Counted from the first letter of the stretch, positions 27,298-35,911 are shown. The stretch: 64,000 nt of DNA from Siminovitchia thermophila (GCF_016909185.1 NZ_JAFBFH010000001.1:62001-126000); one strand, 5' to 3'. Notes: generated by a model from the sequence alone, not told the origin. Program-made: numbers and translations.

Positions 27298-28900
27298 AGT
27301 ATTAGTAACGGATGCAATCAGCGACAGCGGATTAAAAGTATTGTATGATCATCCGAATTTTACCGTCGATAAAAAATCAAACTTGTCCCCTGCGGAATTG
27401 AAAGAAATCATGAAAGACTATGACGCTCTCATCGTCCGGAGCCAAACACAAGTAACGGAAGACTTGCTTGATGCCGCGGACCGACTTCGCGTCATTGCCC
27501 GTGCGGGTGTAGGTGTGGACAATATCGACGTCGCCACTGCGACAAAAAAAGGCATTATCGTCATCAACGCACCAGGCGCCAATACGATTGCAGCCGCAGA
27601 ACATACGATGGCGATGATGTTATCGATGGCACGCAAAATACCGCAAGCCCACATGTCCACTTCTGCTGGAAATTGGGACCGAAACGCGTTTAAAGGCGTT
27701 GAATTATACGAAAAAACACTCGGCATCATCGGCATGGGCAAAATTGGTGCGGAAGTATCGAAAAGAGCCAAAAAATTCGGCATGAGCATTTTAGGCTTTG
27801 ATCCTTATTTGACAGAAGAACGCGCCAACCAACTCGGCATTACGAAAGCCTCTTTGGACGAAATTGCTGAACAAGCCGACTTTATTACGGTTCATACTCC
27901 GTTAACGAAAGATACAAAAGGCCTCATTAACGACGAATATTTGGCCAAAACGAAAAAAGGCGTTCGGATTGTTAACTGCGCACGCGGCGGCATCATCGAC
28001 GAAGCCGCTTTGGTAAGGGCATTAAACTCCGGACAGGTAGCAGGTGCTGCCATTGACGTTTTTGAAACCGAACCGGCATCCAATATGGAGTTGCTTACGC
28101 ATCCAAATGCCGTTGTAACACCACACTTGGGTGCTTCCACAGTAGAAGCACAAGAAAAAGTAGCACAAGAAGTCAGCCAAGAAATCATTAATATTTTTGA
28201 AACAGATTCAATCCGCCACGCGATCAATATGCCTCAAGTTTCCGGGGAAGCCCAGAAAAAACTTCAGCCGTATATTGATCTTGGCGAGCAGATTGGCATT
28301 TTGTCCATTCAACTTTTAAAACATGCTCCGGACAAAATTGAAATCAACTTTTACGGTGAATTGGCCAAACAAGATACTGACCTGTTGTCGAGAACGATGA
28401 TTAAGGGAATCCTTTCCCATCATCTGAGCGACTCTGTTAATATGGTCAATGCCCTTCACCTATTAAATGACCAGGGAGTTGCCCTTAACGTGGTGAAAAA
28501 TCCGACAAGCAAAGGTTTTGCCAACTATATGGAACTCACTTTATTTAAAGGTGATGAGCAGGCAAGCATCGGTGCAACGGTCCTGAACGGATACGGCGGC
28601 CGCATCGTAAAAATGAATGAATACAGGGTTGATGTGCGTCCCGAACAATACTTGCTGTACATTGAACACCACGACGTTCCAGGAATGATTGGCCGGGTTG
28701 GATCAATTCTCGGCAGCCACGAAATCAATATCGGAACGATGCAAGTCGGAAGAGCCGTAGCCGGCGGCGAAGCAATCATGGTTCTTACTTTGGACAAAAA
28801 AGTGGATGAAAGTGTCGCAAAAGATCTCGTCGCCATGGACGGATTAAGGGCTGTCCAGTTTTTGGAACTGCCCACTGCAAATGTGCCGGTTTATCATTAA
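27290..28900 (+). CDS. serA: D-3-phosphoglycerate dehydrogenase
   Basis: Oxidises 3-phosphoglycerate to 3-phosphohydroxypyruvate, the first committed step of serine synthesis. The 536-aa protein has the substrate domain with VIARAGVGVDNID, the NAD-binding GIIGMGKIGAEV, the catalytic set Arg (NCARGGIIDE), Glu (FETEPA) and His (PHLGASTVEAQEK), then the long form's intervening domain and a C-terminal ACT domain (about 460-530) with HHDVPGMIGRVGSILG that senses serine. Length and layout match Bacillus SerA. It overlaps the aminotransferase gene by eight bases and is controlled by the serine T-box. A strong hairpin terminator follows at 28993-29047. Confidence 0.97.
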   Translation: MYKVLVTDAISDSGLKVLYDHPNFTVDKKSNLSPAELKEIMKDYDALIVRSQTQVTEDLLDAADRLRVIARAGVGVDNIDVATATKKGIIVINAPGANTIAAAEHTMAMMLSMARKIPQAHMSTSAGNWDRNAFKGVELYEKTLGIIGMGKIGAEVSKRAKKFGMSILGFDPYLTEERANQLGITKASLDEIAEQADFITVHTPLTKDTKGLINDEYLAKTKKGVRIVNCARGGIIDEAALVRALNSGQVAGAAIDVFETEPASNMELLTHPNAVVTPHLGASTVEAQEKVAQEVSQEIINIFETDSIRHAINMPQVSGEAQKKLQPYIDLGEQIGILSIQLLKHAPDKIEINFYGELAKQDTDLLSRTMIKGILSHHLSDSVNMVNALHLLNDQGVALNVVKNPTSKGFANYMELTLFKGDEQASIGATVLNGYGGRIVKMNEYRVDVRPEQYLLYIEHHDVPGMIGRVGSILGSHEINIGTMQVGRAVAGGEAIMVLTLDKKVDESVAKDLVAMDGLRAVQFLELPTANVPVYH

Positions 28901-28937
28901 GAAAAGAAACTGGGACATAAGCAAATACGAAATATCA

Positions 28938-29073
28938 AAGGGGCCGGGACCAAGTTAAAAGCTGATTGATTTTCGTAAAAATAATGAGGATTAAACCGCT
29001 TGAAATCAAGGCTTTTAAACTTGATTTCAAGCGGTTTATTCATTTTTACAGGGTTCTATCCCGGCTCCTATTC
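28938..29073. repeat. Inverted-repeat element with serA terminator
   Basis: A long perfect hairpin, AAACCGCTTGAAATCAAG (28993-29010) and CTTGATTTCAAGCGGTTT (29020-29037), followed by TTTATTCATTTTT, terminates serA. It is framed by outer imperfect inverted repeats, AGGGGCCGGGACCAAG at the left and AGGAGCCGGGATAGAAC read inward from the right. The layout resembles a small terminator-type mobile element like the two MITE copies elsewhere, but its ends differ from theirs. Confidence 0.6.
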
Positions 29074-29299
29074 TTACGATTAGTCAAGTGTATTTCATCA
29101 ATTTCTTTTATTGTGACTAAATTTTCACATGACGAAAAGACCTAACGATTTTTATTTTTTTCAAGAGGTCTGTATGGTATAGTTGAGTTATGTTTTAATA
29201 CGATTTCTGAGCTGGTAGTGCGGACTCATAATCGTATGGAATACCTTGCGTCACTAACTGAAATGTTACTTTTAGAAATGTATTGACGCAGGCGATGAT

Positions 29300-29337
29300 C
29301 GCAACCTTATGAGGCTTTCTCTGAGGTTGCGTTTTTA
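29300..29337 (+). terminator. Plus-strand hairpin terminator in the IS110 remnant
   Basis: CGCAACCT (29300-29307) and AGGTTGCG (29324-29331) form a stem followed by TTTTTAAT. No plus-strand gene precedes it directly. The surrounding 29074-29389 has no coding region that I can recognise. Confidence 0.5.
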
Positions 29338-29389
29338 ATTTATAGTAGTAATCCACAAAATGATTTCGCTTCTCTTTTAAGGCTCTATA

Positions 29390-29671
29390 CTAAATGTTGG
29401 GGTTTTCACACAATTTGCCCGTAAAAAAATACACGCAAACATCCAATTCTTTTTGAATTGACGAGAAACAAGAAAAGATTGGAGTTGCGTGCAAGTGAAT
29501 TTTACCATAAAAATCCCCGGTCTTGAAGATGTATGGATCACAAAAATGGAAGAAGCGGAAGATCGCATTGCGCTTATGGAGTTCTCCTTCAAATTCACAT
29601 TGACAATAGCCATCATAAACGACCATCGAACTTTTCCCTTTACTTACATCTAGTGCAATGACATGTTTCAT
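29390..29671 (-). pseudogene. IS110-family transposase, N-terminal fragment
   Basis: The first 30-odd residues, MKHVIALDVSKGKSSMVVYD followed by QCEFEGELH, are the RuvC-like start of an IS110 DEDD transposase, including the first catalytic Asp in ALDVSKGKS. After that the reading drifts out of homology, is about 300 residues too short and lacks the C-terminal serine-containing domain. The ATG at 29671 has AAAGGAG upstream. The 180 bases before it (29672-29856) would be the element's non-coding end. Confidence 0.75.
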
Positions 29672-29856
29672 ATCGTTTCTCCTTTTTCGCCAAATATAGA
29701 AGTCTTCACAGTACCTTCTCGATTCCACTTTCTTATACACGATCTCTTGGACCCGACAAACTAAACTGATTCGCATAAGGGTGTGAAGTTAGCCGGTTTT
29801 ATATACGGACTCTCAAATGGTCCCAGAGGCTGGTCGACTTTCCTTCGCTTCTATTA

Positions 29857-29899
29857 TAAAAATAGTAGCACAAACCATGGCCTTGGTTTGTGCTACTAA
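29857..29899 (-). terminator. Intrinsic terminator of the HAD hydrolase gene
   Basis: On the minus strand TAGTAGCACAAACCA and TGGTTTGTGCTACTA form a perfect 15-bp stem, followed by TTTTTATAATAG, 22 bases after the HAD gene's stop. Confidence 0.9.
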
Positions 29900-29921
29900 T
29901 CTTAGCATGTTTTTATTGTCT

Positions 29922-31064
29922 TTATTTCACAAGGGACAGCACAATCTCTTTTACGTCAAGAACACTGTCCAATATATAATCTGCCTGATGTTCCTCAAAT
30001 TCCGGGCGCGCATCTTGCCCTGACAATCCCGTCAGTACTGCCGCAAACAAGCAGCCCATTTCCCTTGCCGCCAGTAAGTCAGCGAGCGAGTCCCCGACAA
30101 TTAATGTTTCTTTCGAATGATCAATGGGGAGTTTTTCGGCAAGGCATTGTTCTACCGTTTTGGTTTTTCCGGAAAGTGCCAAAATATATGTAAACGGGTG
30201 GGGCTTAGCCAAGGCGGGGATATTATTGTTTTCTCGCTCCGCCTTTAATACATCATCTGCTGTCACGATATAATTACGATCAAAATGCTGTAGCCAGCCC
30301 AATATTCTAAACGGTTCAATCGTCTCTAGTTCCGGGCGCCCTGTTCCAACCCCGATTCTTACACCGTGATTGTTTAATGCCGCAAACAACCCGGCAATTT
30401 CTTCTTTGGGCGCAAGCACTTTTTCATCGGACATAAACCCGGCTTTTCCGGTTTGTACTGAAGGCTTGCCAGTCGATTGAAAGACGTATTTGTCTCCCAC
30501 ATACCATTCTTGGGAAGCATGTTCGCACGTCGACCATAACGCATCCGCTTTGCCAAAAATATCCGTATCCACACCGAGCTTTTCTTTCGACAATGTGTCC
30601 AAATGCCCCAGTAGCCCCTGTTTGGACGGTTCGGCCGTTTTGAAATCATCAAGAAATTTCGCGTAGTCAAGCTCAACCCGCTTTCCTTTCAAGTTCGCGC
30701 CTATTTCAAGCAAAATATCACGATTGATCTCATTTGTCAGCCACCCTTGTATTTGATCCGCAAATTCATCTTTTACCTGTTCCAACACATGAATCAACTG
30801 GTAACCGACTGCCAAATATATCATGTCCCAGTTCGCGTTTAATCCGCAGGCCTTCATAAATTTCAAGGCTTGGTCCTGAACAAACACTTGTGAGCGAATG
30901 TCATCAATCTCGCGATCTCCAAGATCTGTTTTAAATGTTTCGGGTTCGAGCCCCAAATATTTGCTACTGTTCAATACTTCCCACACCGTAAGTGCAGACA
31001 TGTCAAAATATCGTTCTTCACTTAATAAAACGCCATCCACATCAAATAAAACCGTTTTTACCAT
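29922..31064 (-). CDS. HAD-superfamily hydrolase
   Basis: Phosphatase-like protein of 380 aa. Motif I is VLFDVDGVLLSEE near the N-terminus (nucleophile Asp and general acid Asp), motif II GVGTGRPELE, motif III a Lys in AKPHPF, and motif IV VGDSLADLLAA. A helical cap of about 200 residues lies between motifs I and II, larger than in phosphoglycolate phosphatases, so the substrate may be bulky; it is unknown. The start at 31064 has AAGGAG eight bases upstream; a longer open frame upstream has no ribosome site. It is monocistronic and ends in a perfect terminator. Confidence 0.88.
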   Translation of the reverse strand: MVKTVLFDVDGVLLSEERYFDMSALTVWEVLNSSKYLGLEPETFKTDLGDREIDDIRSQVFVQDQALKFMKACGLNANWDMIYLAVGYQLIHVLEQVKDEFADQIQGWLTNEINRDILLEIGANLKGKRVELDYAKFLDDFKTAEPSKQGLLGHLDTLSKEKLGVDTDIFGKADALWSTCEHASQEWYVGDKYVFQSTGKPSVQTGKAGFMSDEKVLAPKEEIAGLFAALNNHGVRIGVGTGRPELETIEPFRILGWLQHFDRNYIVTADDVLKAERENNNIPALAKPHPFTYILALSGKTKTVEQCLAEKLPIDHSKETLIVGDSLADLLAAREMGCLFAAVLTGLSGQDARPEFEEHQADYILDSVLDVKEIVLSLVK

Positions 31065-31153
31065 GAGTATCTCCTTCGGCTGCTTTTTTCCTTTAGTGTA
31101 GCATAGGAAGAAAATAATGTCTTTAGCCGGGCCAACTTTCACACATTTCATAT

Positions 31154-31182
31154 GCATATTCAAAGAGCTTTTTCCCATGCTA
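31154..31182 (+). promoter_or_regulatory. Sigma-G (forespore) type promoter
   Basis: GCATA (31154-31158) and CATGCTA (31176-31182) are separated by 17 bases. They fit the published sigma-G pattern (-35 GHATR, -10 CATNHTA). The small gene at 31204 begins 22 bases further on. Confidence 0.65.
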
Positions 31183-31203
31183 AAATAAAAGGAGTTGAAC
31201 AAA

Positions 31204-31419
31204 ATGCCGAGAAAAACCGAAAATGTCGGTAGCAAAACAACTGGCCATCATGATGGAACATATGAGGGCGTCATCAATGACCCCGGATTGCAAAGCCCTG
31301 GCATTGGGATTGCCGCAAACAATGAGAAAACGCCCAATCCTTTTCGCCTGTCCAAAACAAAAAACAAGGATATGACAGAATTCGAACAATATATGCGCGG
31401 CGATTCTCTTGATAAATAA
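31204..31419 (+). CDS. Small hydrophilic protein, probably spore-associated
   Basis: Protein of 71 aa beginning MPRKTENVGSKTTG, with AAAGGAG nine bases before the ATG. It is strongly hydrophilic, with Asn, Gly, Lys and Thr prominent, has no membrane segment and no Cys, and ends in EFEQYMRGDSLDK. This composition and the sigma-G-type promoter directly upstream point to a small protein made in the forespore, of the general kind of minor small acid-soluble proteins. I cannot place it in a named Ssp family. A short hairpin region and the preQ1 leader of queT follow. Confidence 0.65.
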   Translation: MPRKTENVGSKTTGHHDGTYEGVINDPGLQSPGIGIAANNEKTPNPFRLSKTKNKDMTEFEQYMRGDSLDK

Positions 31420-31516
31420 TCGTCATAAGTGAACAGGAAAGCCTTGTCAGCTTCCTGTTTTTTATTGACGAAGCAAGGCGTACGGCGCTATTATAAAGTC
31501 TCGGGCCTTCCGCCCG

Positions 31517-31556
31517 CGTGGTTCGAAACCATCCCACGTTATCAAAACTAAGGAGA
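31517..31556 (+). ncRNA. preQ1-I riboswitch
   Basis: Compact H-type pseudoknot aptamer. CGTGG (31517-31521) pairs with CCACG, the loop has the conserved TTC, and the A-rich tail ATCAAAACTAAGGAG matches the B. subtilis queC aptamer pattern. The tail contains the Shine-Dalgarno AAGGAG for queT, so binding of preQ1 would hide the ribosome site and reduce translation. Confidence 0.88.
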
Positions 31557-31564
31557 GAGTTAGA

Positions 31565-32053
31565 TTGAAGTTAAAAACGTTGGCCACAAACGGCATTTTG
31601 GCGGCACTTTACATGGCCGTATCCTTTTTTATCCAGCCTTTTGGATTTACGAACATCCAATTTCGTGTTTCCGAAATGTTTAACCATCTCATTGTTTTTA
31701 ACAAAAAATATATTTTTGGCATCGTAATGGGCGTCTTTTTAACGAATCTGCTGTTTTCTCCCCTTGGCGTATACGATCTTGTTTTCGGCGTCGGACAATC
31801 ATTGATCGCCCTGCTCATTACAATATTTTCTTCTAAGTTTTTGAAAAATATTTGGCTCCGGATGATATTTAATACGGTCGTCTTTACTTTTACCATGTTT
31901 ATTATTGCACTTGAATTAAAGCTTGTCCTTGGTTATCCATTTTTCATTACTTGGTTTACGATCGCGGCAGGGGAATTTGTCGTCATGTTCGCAGGAATGC
32001 CCATCGTTTATTACTTGAATAAGCGAATTGGCTTTGACAAGCTTTTATCTTAA
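31565..32053 (+). CDS. queT: QueT-family queuosine-precursor transporter
   Basis: Membrane protein of 162 aa, probable substrate-binding S-component of an ECF transporter for a queuosine precursor such as preQ1. Five or six hydrophobic segments are seen, beginning TNGILAALYMAVSFFIQPFG, with the family block GFTNIQFRVSEMFNHLIVF and later GEFVVMFAGMPIVYYLNKR. Translation starts at a TTG about nine bases from AAGGAG, inside the expression platform of the preQ1-I riboswitch. It is monocistronic with a terminator behind it. The ECF energy-coupling genes are elsewhere. Confidence 0.92.
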   Translation: MKLKTLATNGILAALYMAVSFFIQPFGFTNIQFRVSEMFNHLIVFNKKYIFGIVMGVFLTNLLFSPLGVYDLVFGVGQSLIALLITIFSSKFLKNIWLRMIFNTVVFTFTMFIIALELKLVLGYPFFITWFTIAAGEFVVMFAGMPIVYYLNKRIGFDKLLS

Positions 32054-32068
32054 AAAACTGGAAGCTTC

Positions 32069-32112
32069 AGCTTGTAGGGAAAGCAAGTGTTTCTTTTCTC
32101 TGCAAGCTTTTT
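32069..32112 (+). terminator. Intrinsic terminator of queT
   Basis: GCTTGTAGGGAAA pairs, with G-U pairs, to TTTTCTCTGCAAGC and is followed by TTTTTCC, shortly after the queT stop. Confidence 0.8.
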
Positions 32113-32283
32113 CCTATTGCTTCATTCCTAGTTCGTTACGAAGTCCTCTCCATACTGACTGTTCGGGCACAATTTTATCCTTGTTCTTATAAGTAAACAG
32201 ATATGCGTGCCCCCTGTTCTTTATCAAAGAAGTACAAAGCTTCGGGAGCGTTGATGACCAAACCATAAAAAAGCGTGCAACAG

Positions 32284-32318
32284 TAAAAAGGCTGCCGAGA
32301 ATTTTCTCAACAGCCTGG
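32284..32318 (-). terminator. Intrinsic terminator of the MHS transporter gene
   Basis: On the minus strand AGGCTGTTGAGAA and TTCTCGGCAGCCT form the stem, followed by TTTTTACTG, 22 bases after the stop. Confidence 0.85.
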
Positions 32319-32339
32319 AAACGGATCATCCGCGGTTCC

Positions 32340-33626
32340 TTATCCTGCCTCTTCATCCAAATCCTCGTTTTTCCGGTCACGCACCGTGGCAATGGCAATC
32401 AGTGAAATGAGAGAAGTGAAAATGATGTACAAAGCAACAGGGACATACGAATTGTTATATGCATTCAGCAATGCTGTAGCAACTAACGGGGCGGTCCCTC
32501 CCGCGACAGCGGCACCAATCTGGTAACCGAGAGATATACCCGTATATCTTACGTTTGACTTAAAAATCTCCGAAAACATTGTTCCAAGGACAGCCGTGAT
32601 CGGCGCCCAAATAATTCCCAAACCCACAATAGTAGCCACGATCAACAGCACTTTGGAATTTTGGTGCAACAGCCAAAAATAGGGGAATGCATATAAAATC
32701 ATCAAAACGGTTCCACCTACATAAAGCGGCTTCCGGCCCACTTTATCCGAAAAACGTCCCATCACTGGAATCAGCAGTGTTGTAACAACAGTAGCAATTG
32801 TAACCGCATTCAACGTAACTGTTCTTGAAAATCCAAGATTGGCCGTCGCATAGGAAACGATGAAAGTCGAGAAAATGTAAAATGGCGCGGTTTCCACCAC
32901 TTTTCCCCCGATGGCAATCAGCACCTCTTTCCAATGGGTACGCATCGTTTCAACAAAAGGCAATTTCGCAATTTCCCCTTTTTCCTGGGCTGCCTTAAAG
33001 GATGGTGTTTCATCAATTCCTTTACGAATCCATAAACCGAAAAAAACTAAAAATGCGCTTAAAATAAAAGGAACCCGCCATCCCCATGTCATAAAGGCAT
33101 CTTCCGGGAGCAGTGACATGAGTGAAAGTGCCAGCGTACCGAGCAGCATGCCGATTGTTACGCCCATTTGCGGAATACTGCCAAAAAATCCGCGTTTTTC
33201 TTTCGGTGCGTATTCAACAGCAAGCAAAAGGGCTCCTCCCCATTCTCCCCCAAGACCCAAGCCTTGAATGAGGCGAAGCAAGATAAGCAATACAGGAGCC
33301 ATTGTGCCAATAGAAGCATACGTCGGCAGCAATCCCATTAAAACAGTCGCTCCCCCCATTAGGGACAACGTTAACACAAGTGTTTTTTTGCGTCCGATTC
33401 GGTCTCCAATATGACTGAACACAATTCCCCCAATCGGGCGGATAAAGAAAGCCAACGCGAATGATGCATATGCCAACAATAAACCGACCGCGGGATCATC
33501 CGCGTGAAAAAACAACTCATTGAACACAAGAGCGGCAACCGTCCCATACAAGAAATAATCAAACCACTCGATGGAGCTTCCTACAAGACTGGCAATGAGT
33601 ACCCTTTTTGTCACTTTATGTTCCAA
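32340..33626 (-). CDS. MFS transporter, metabolite:proton symporter (MHS) family
   Basis: Twelve-helix symporter of 428 aa, of the group that imports organic acids such as shikimate, alpha-ketoglutarate, citrate or proline betaine. Family features are the N-terminal SLVGSSIEWFDYFLYGT, the loop 2-3 motif HIGDRIGRKKTL, and QGLGLGGEWGGALLLAVEYA in helix 4-5, with a second FSDKVGRKPLYVGG in the C-terminal half. The start is a TTG with GGGGAGG upstream. It is monocistronic with a terminator. It is 41 bases downstream of the RsbR-like gene in the same direction, so some co-transcription is possible. Substrate unknown. Confidence 0.9.
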   Translation of the reverse strand: MEHKVTKRVLIASLVGSSIEWFDYFLYGTVAALVFNELFFHADDPAVGLLLAYASFALAFFIRPIGGIVFSHIGDRIGRKKTLVLTLSLMGGATVLMGLLPTYASIGTMAPVLLILLRLIQGLGLGGEWGGALLLAVEYAPKEKRGFFGSIPQMGVTIGMLLGTLALSLMSLLPEDAFMTWGWRVPFILSAFLVFFGLWIRKGIDETPSFKAAQEKGEIAKLPFVETMRTHWKEVLIAIGGKVVETAPFYIFSTFIVSYATANLGFSRTVTLNAVTIATVVTTLLIPVMGRFSDKVGRKPLYVGGTVLMILYAFPYFWLLHQNSKVLLIVATIVGLGIIWAPITAVLGTMFSEIFKSNVRYTGISLGYQIGAAVAGGTAPLVATALLNAYNNSYVPVALYIIFTSLISLIAIATVRDRKNEDLDEEAG

Positions 33627-33666
33627 TCAGCTTGCCTCCCCTTTCAGCTCATCTTTTGTCAATCAC

Positions 33667-34494
33667 TTATGGTAAAAGATAATCACGGATTGCCTGTTGC
33701 AGTGTCCCTTTTAAAATGGCTTTATCCCCAAAAGAGACGCCCAGATCAATCACTTTCTTCACTACAACCGGGTGCAGTCCGGTAATGACCGCTTTGCAGC
33801 CCATCATTTCAATTCCGTCAATCATTTTTAAAAATTGATCAATGACATATGGCTCCATTTCGCCAACGCCCGACAAGTCCATAATCAATGTTTGAATGCG
33901 TTTGCTTGAAATCTCCATCAGCACTTTTTCAGTAATGGAAGCTGAGCGCCTGTTGTCGATGCTTCCAATTAAAGGAAGCACGCTAATCGAGGCATCAATT
34001 GGGATAATCGGAGCAGATAAATTTTCGACCATTTTCCGCTGCGATTCAATCAGCTCATCTTTAAACTTGGAATAAGCAATAAAAAAGCGGTTGAGAAACT
34101 GGTCAATTCCTTGGTTGATCTCTTTTTCCACTGCATAAAATTGATCAATAGGCACTTCTTTCCCTTTCAAATAATCGTACTGATGGAGGAAAGCCCAAAG
34201 GGTTCTGCGAATCGCCTGCACCCACTCGAGTTTAAATGACAAAGTAAGAGAAAATCGCGCCCAGGCCTCCCCTTCCTGATTGGCAAAGGCGACCACCTCT
34301 TCTCCCCTGCCCTCCACAACGAATAAAACAAGCTTATGGGCATTTTCTAACAGATTAATATTTCCGATTTGGCGAATTTCTTCAATTTTATCACGGACAT
34401 TGACTGCTTCTTCTAAAAGGCGCTTCTCAAACTGGTCTCTATTTTCTTTTAAGAAAGCTTTAATATCTTGGTCTTCATGATAAGTCAATTCCAT
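33667..34494 (-). CDS. RsbR-like STAS-domain protein lacking phosphorylation-site threonines
   Basis: Protein of 275 aa with an N-terminal non-heme-globin-like helical domain (about 10-150) and a C-terminal STAS domain (about 165-275), the layout of stressosome RsbR paralogues that control sigma-B. In those the STAS domain has phosphorylatable threonines in PLIGxIDTxRA and in DLxGVxxxDTxVAxH. Here the first motif is LPLIGSIDNRRSASI, with Asn181 in place of Thr, and the second is DLSGVGEMEPYVIDQF, with Pro215 in place of Thr. RsbT kinase should therefore not modify it at either place. It may be a constitutive or dominant stressosome subunit. Start ATG at 34494 with a weak GAGGG. Confidence 0.82.
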   Translation of the reverse strand: MELTYHEDQDIKAFLKENRDQFEKRLLEEAVNVRDKIEEIRQIGNINLLENAHKLVLFVVEGRGEEVVAFANQEGEAWARFSLTLSFKLEWVQAIRRTLWAFLHQYDYLKGKEVPIDQFYAVEKEINQGIDQFLNRFFIAYSKFKDELIESQRKMVENLSAPIIPIDASISVLPLIGSIDNRRSASITEKVLMEISSKRIQTLIMDLSGVGEMEPYVIDQFLKMIDGIEMMGCKAVITGLHPVVVKKVIDLGVSFGDKAILKGTLQQAIRDYLLP

Positions 34495-34690
34495 GTGGCA
34501 GTCCCTCTTTCATCCTAAATGTAGAAAAATAACTTATGAAAATAATTCATAATTTGTTCATATTTTAGCAGATACAAAGCTTTTTTTAAAATAATATGGA
34601 AACCACGGCTCAGTCCCTGGACTGGCAAAATATGTCCGTTTCCCCTATGGTAGAAGCAGAAGCCTATTTACAAAATGGAGGAATGAAGAA

Positions 34691-35911
34691 TTGATAGATA
34701 AGTTGTCGGAACACGTCAAATGGGTATCTAATCATAAACACGCAAAGAAAGCCTCAGAAGACTTGATCTATTTTTCCCGTGAGAAGATAGAGTCTGTATT
34801 GCGTTTTCAAATGTCCCACAAAAACTATTCCAGCACTCCCCTTATTGCATTACATCACCTGGCCAAAAAATGGAATGTAAAAACAGTTCAAGTAAAAGAT
34901 GAATCTTGGAGATTTGGCTTAAACGCCTTTAAAGTGCTGGGAGGCATTTATGCCATTGGAAAATACTTGGCAGAAAGGTTAAATAAACCGATTGAAGAAC
35001 TGTCATTTGCAGAATTGACTTCCCCAGAAGCAAAGAAAAAGCTCGGTAATATCACGTTTATTACGGCTACTGACGGCAACCACGGCCGGGCAGTCGCCTG
35101 GGCAGCCCGTGAACTGGGACAACATTCCGTTGTATATATGCCGAAGGGGGCCTCCAAAGCCCGCTTGGATGCGATCCGGAATGAAGGCGCCCACGCCGGC
35201 ATAACGGATGTAAACTATGATGAAACAGTAAAATTATGTGCCAAATTGGCGGAAGAAAACGGTTGGATTCTCATCCAGGATACCGCATGGGAAGGATATG
35301 AAGAGATCCCTCTTTGGATTATGCAAGGATATGCCGCCATTGCTCTGGAGATCATTGATGAAATAGAGCATAATGACGAACAGCCGCCGACACATATCTT
35401 TCTTCAGGCGGGCGTCGGCACGTTTGCCGCCGGAATTGCCGCTTATTTCGCACAGCATTACAGAGCAAATCAGCCATCTATTATCGTCGTGGAACCGGAT
35501 CAGGCCGACTGCTTTTACCGTTCATTTTTAACAGGAAATATGAAAACCGTTACAGGTCATTTAGATACGATCATGGCAGGGCTGGCCTGCGGCGTTCCTA
35601 ATGAGACGGCGCTCCGAATTTTAAACAGCACAGCGGCTGCGGCTTTTTCATGTTCCGATCCCATCGCCGCCCTTGGTATGAGAATATTGGGAAATCCGCT
35701 TGGGGATGACCGAAAACTAATCTCCGGGGAATCCGGCGCGGTCACAATGGGATTGTTGTATTATCTTTTGACTGCCCATCCCTGTTTTGCGGAAGAACAT
35801 TTACAGCTTAATAAGGAATCGAGAATCCTGTTGATCAACACCGAAGGAGATACAGATAAACAGCGCTACCGTGATATTGTGTGGAAGGGAACCCATTCAA
35901 TAAGCTTTTGA
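34691..35911 (+). CDS. dpaL: Diaminopropionate ammonia-lyase
   Basis: PLP fold-type II lyase of 406 aa that splits 2,3-diaminopropionate to pyruvate and two ammonia (YgeX in E. coli). Seen: the PLP lysine Lys81 in RFGLNAFKVLGG, the cofactor loop TATDGNHGRAVAWAA, QDTAWEGYEEIPLWIMQGY, and AGLACGVPNETA. The start is a TTG nine bases behind GGAGG; an ATG in another frame just before it stops after three codons. It is monocistronic. In E. coli the gene belongs to a purine and nitrogen scavenging cluster, which agrees with the allantoin genes in this region, but that link is an inference. No terminator is seen behind it. Confidence 0.92.
   Translation: MIDKLSEHVKWVSNHKHAKKASEDLIYFSREKIESVLRFQMSHKNYSSTPLIALHHLAKKWNVKTVQVKDESWRFGLNAFKVLGGIYAIGKYLAERLNKPIEELSFAELTSPEAKKKLGNITFITATDGNHGRAVAWAARELGQHSVVYMPKGASKARLDAIRNEGAHAGITDVNYDETVKLCAKLAEENGWILIQDTAWEGYEEIPLWIMQGYAAIALEIIDEIEHNDEQPPTHIFLQAGVGTFAAGIAAYFAQHYRANQPSIIVVEPDQADCFYRSFLTGNMKTVTGHLDTIMAGLACGVPNETALRILNSTAAAAFSCSDPIAALGMRILGNPLGDDRKLISGESGAVTMGLLYYLLTAHPCFAEEHLQLNKESRILLINTEGDTDKQRYRDIVWKGTHSISF

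Noticed and set aside
29084-29389. Remaining body of the IS110 transposase on the minus strand
   Set aside because: Translations in all minus frames gave no DEDD or C-terminal motifs; only the N-terminal piece is supported.
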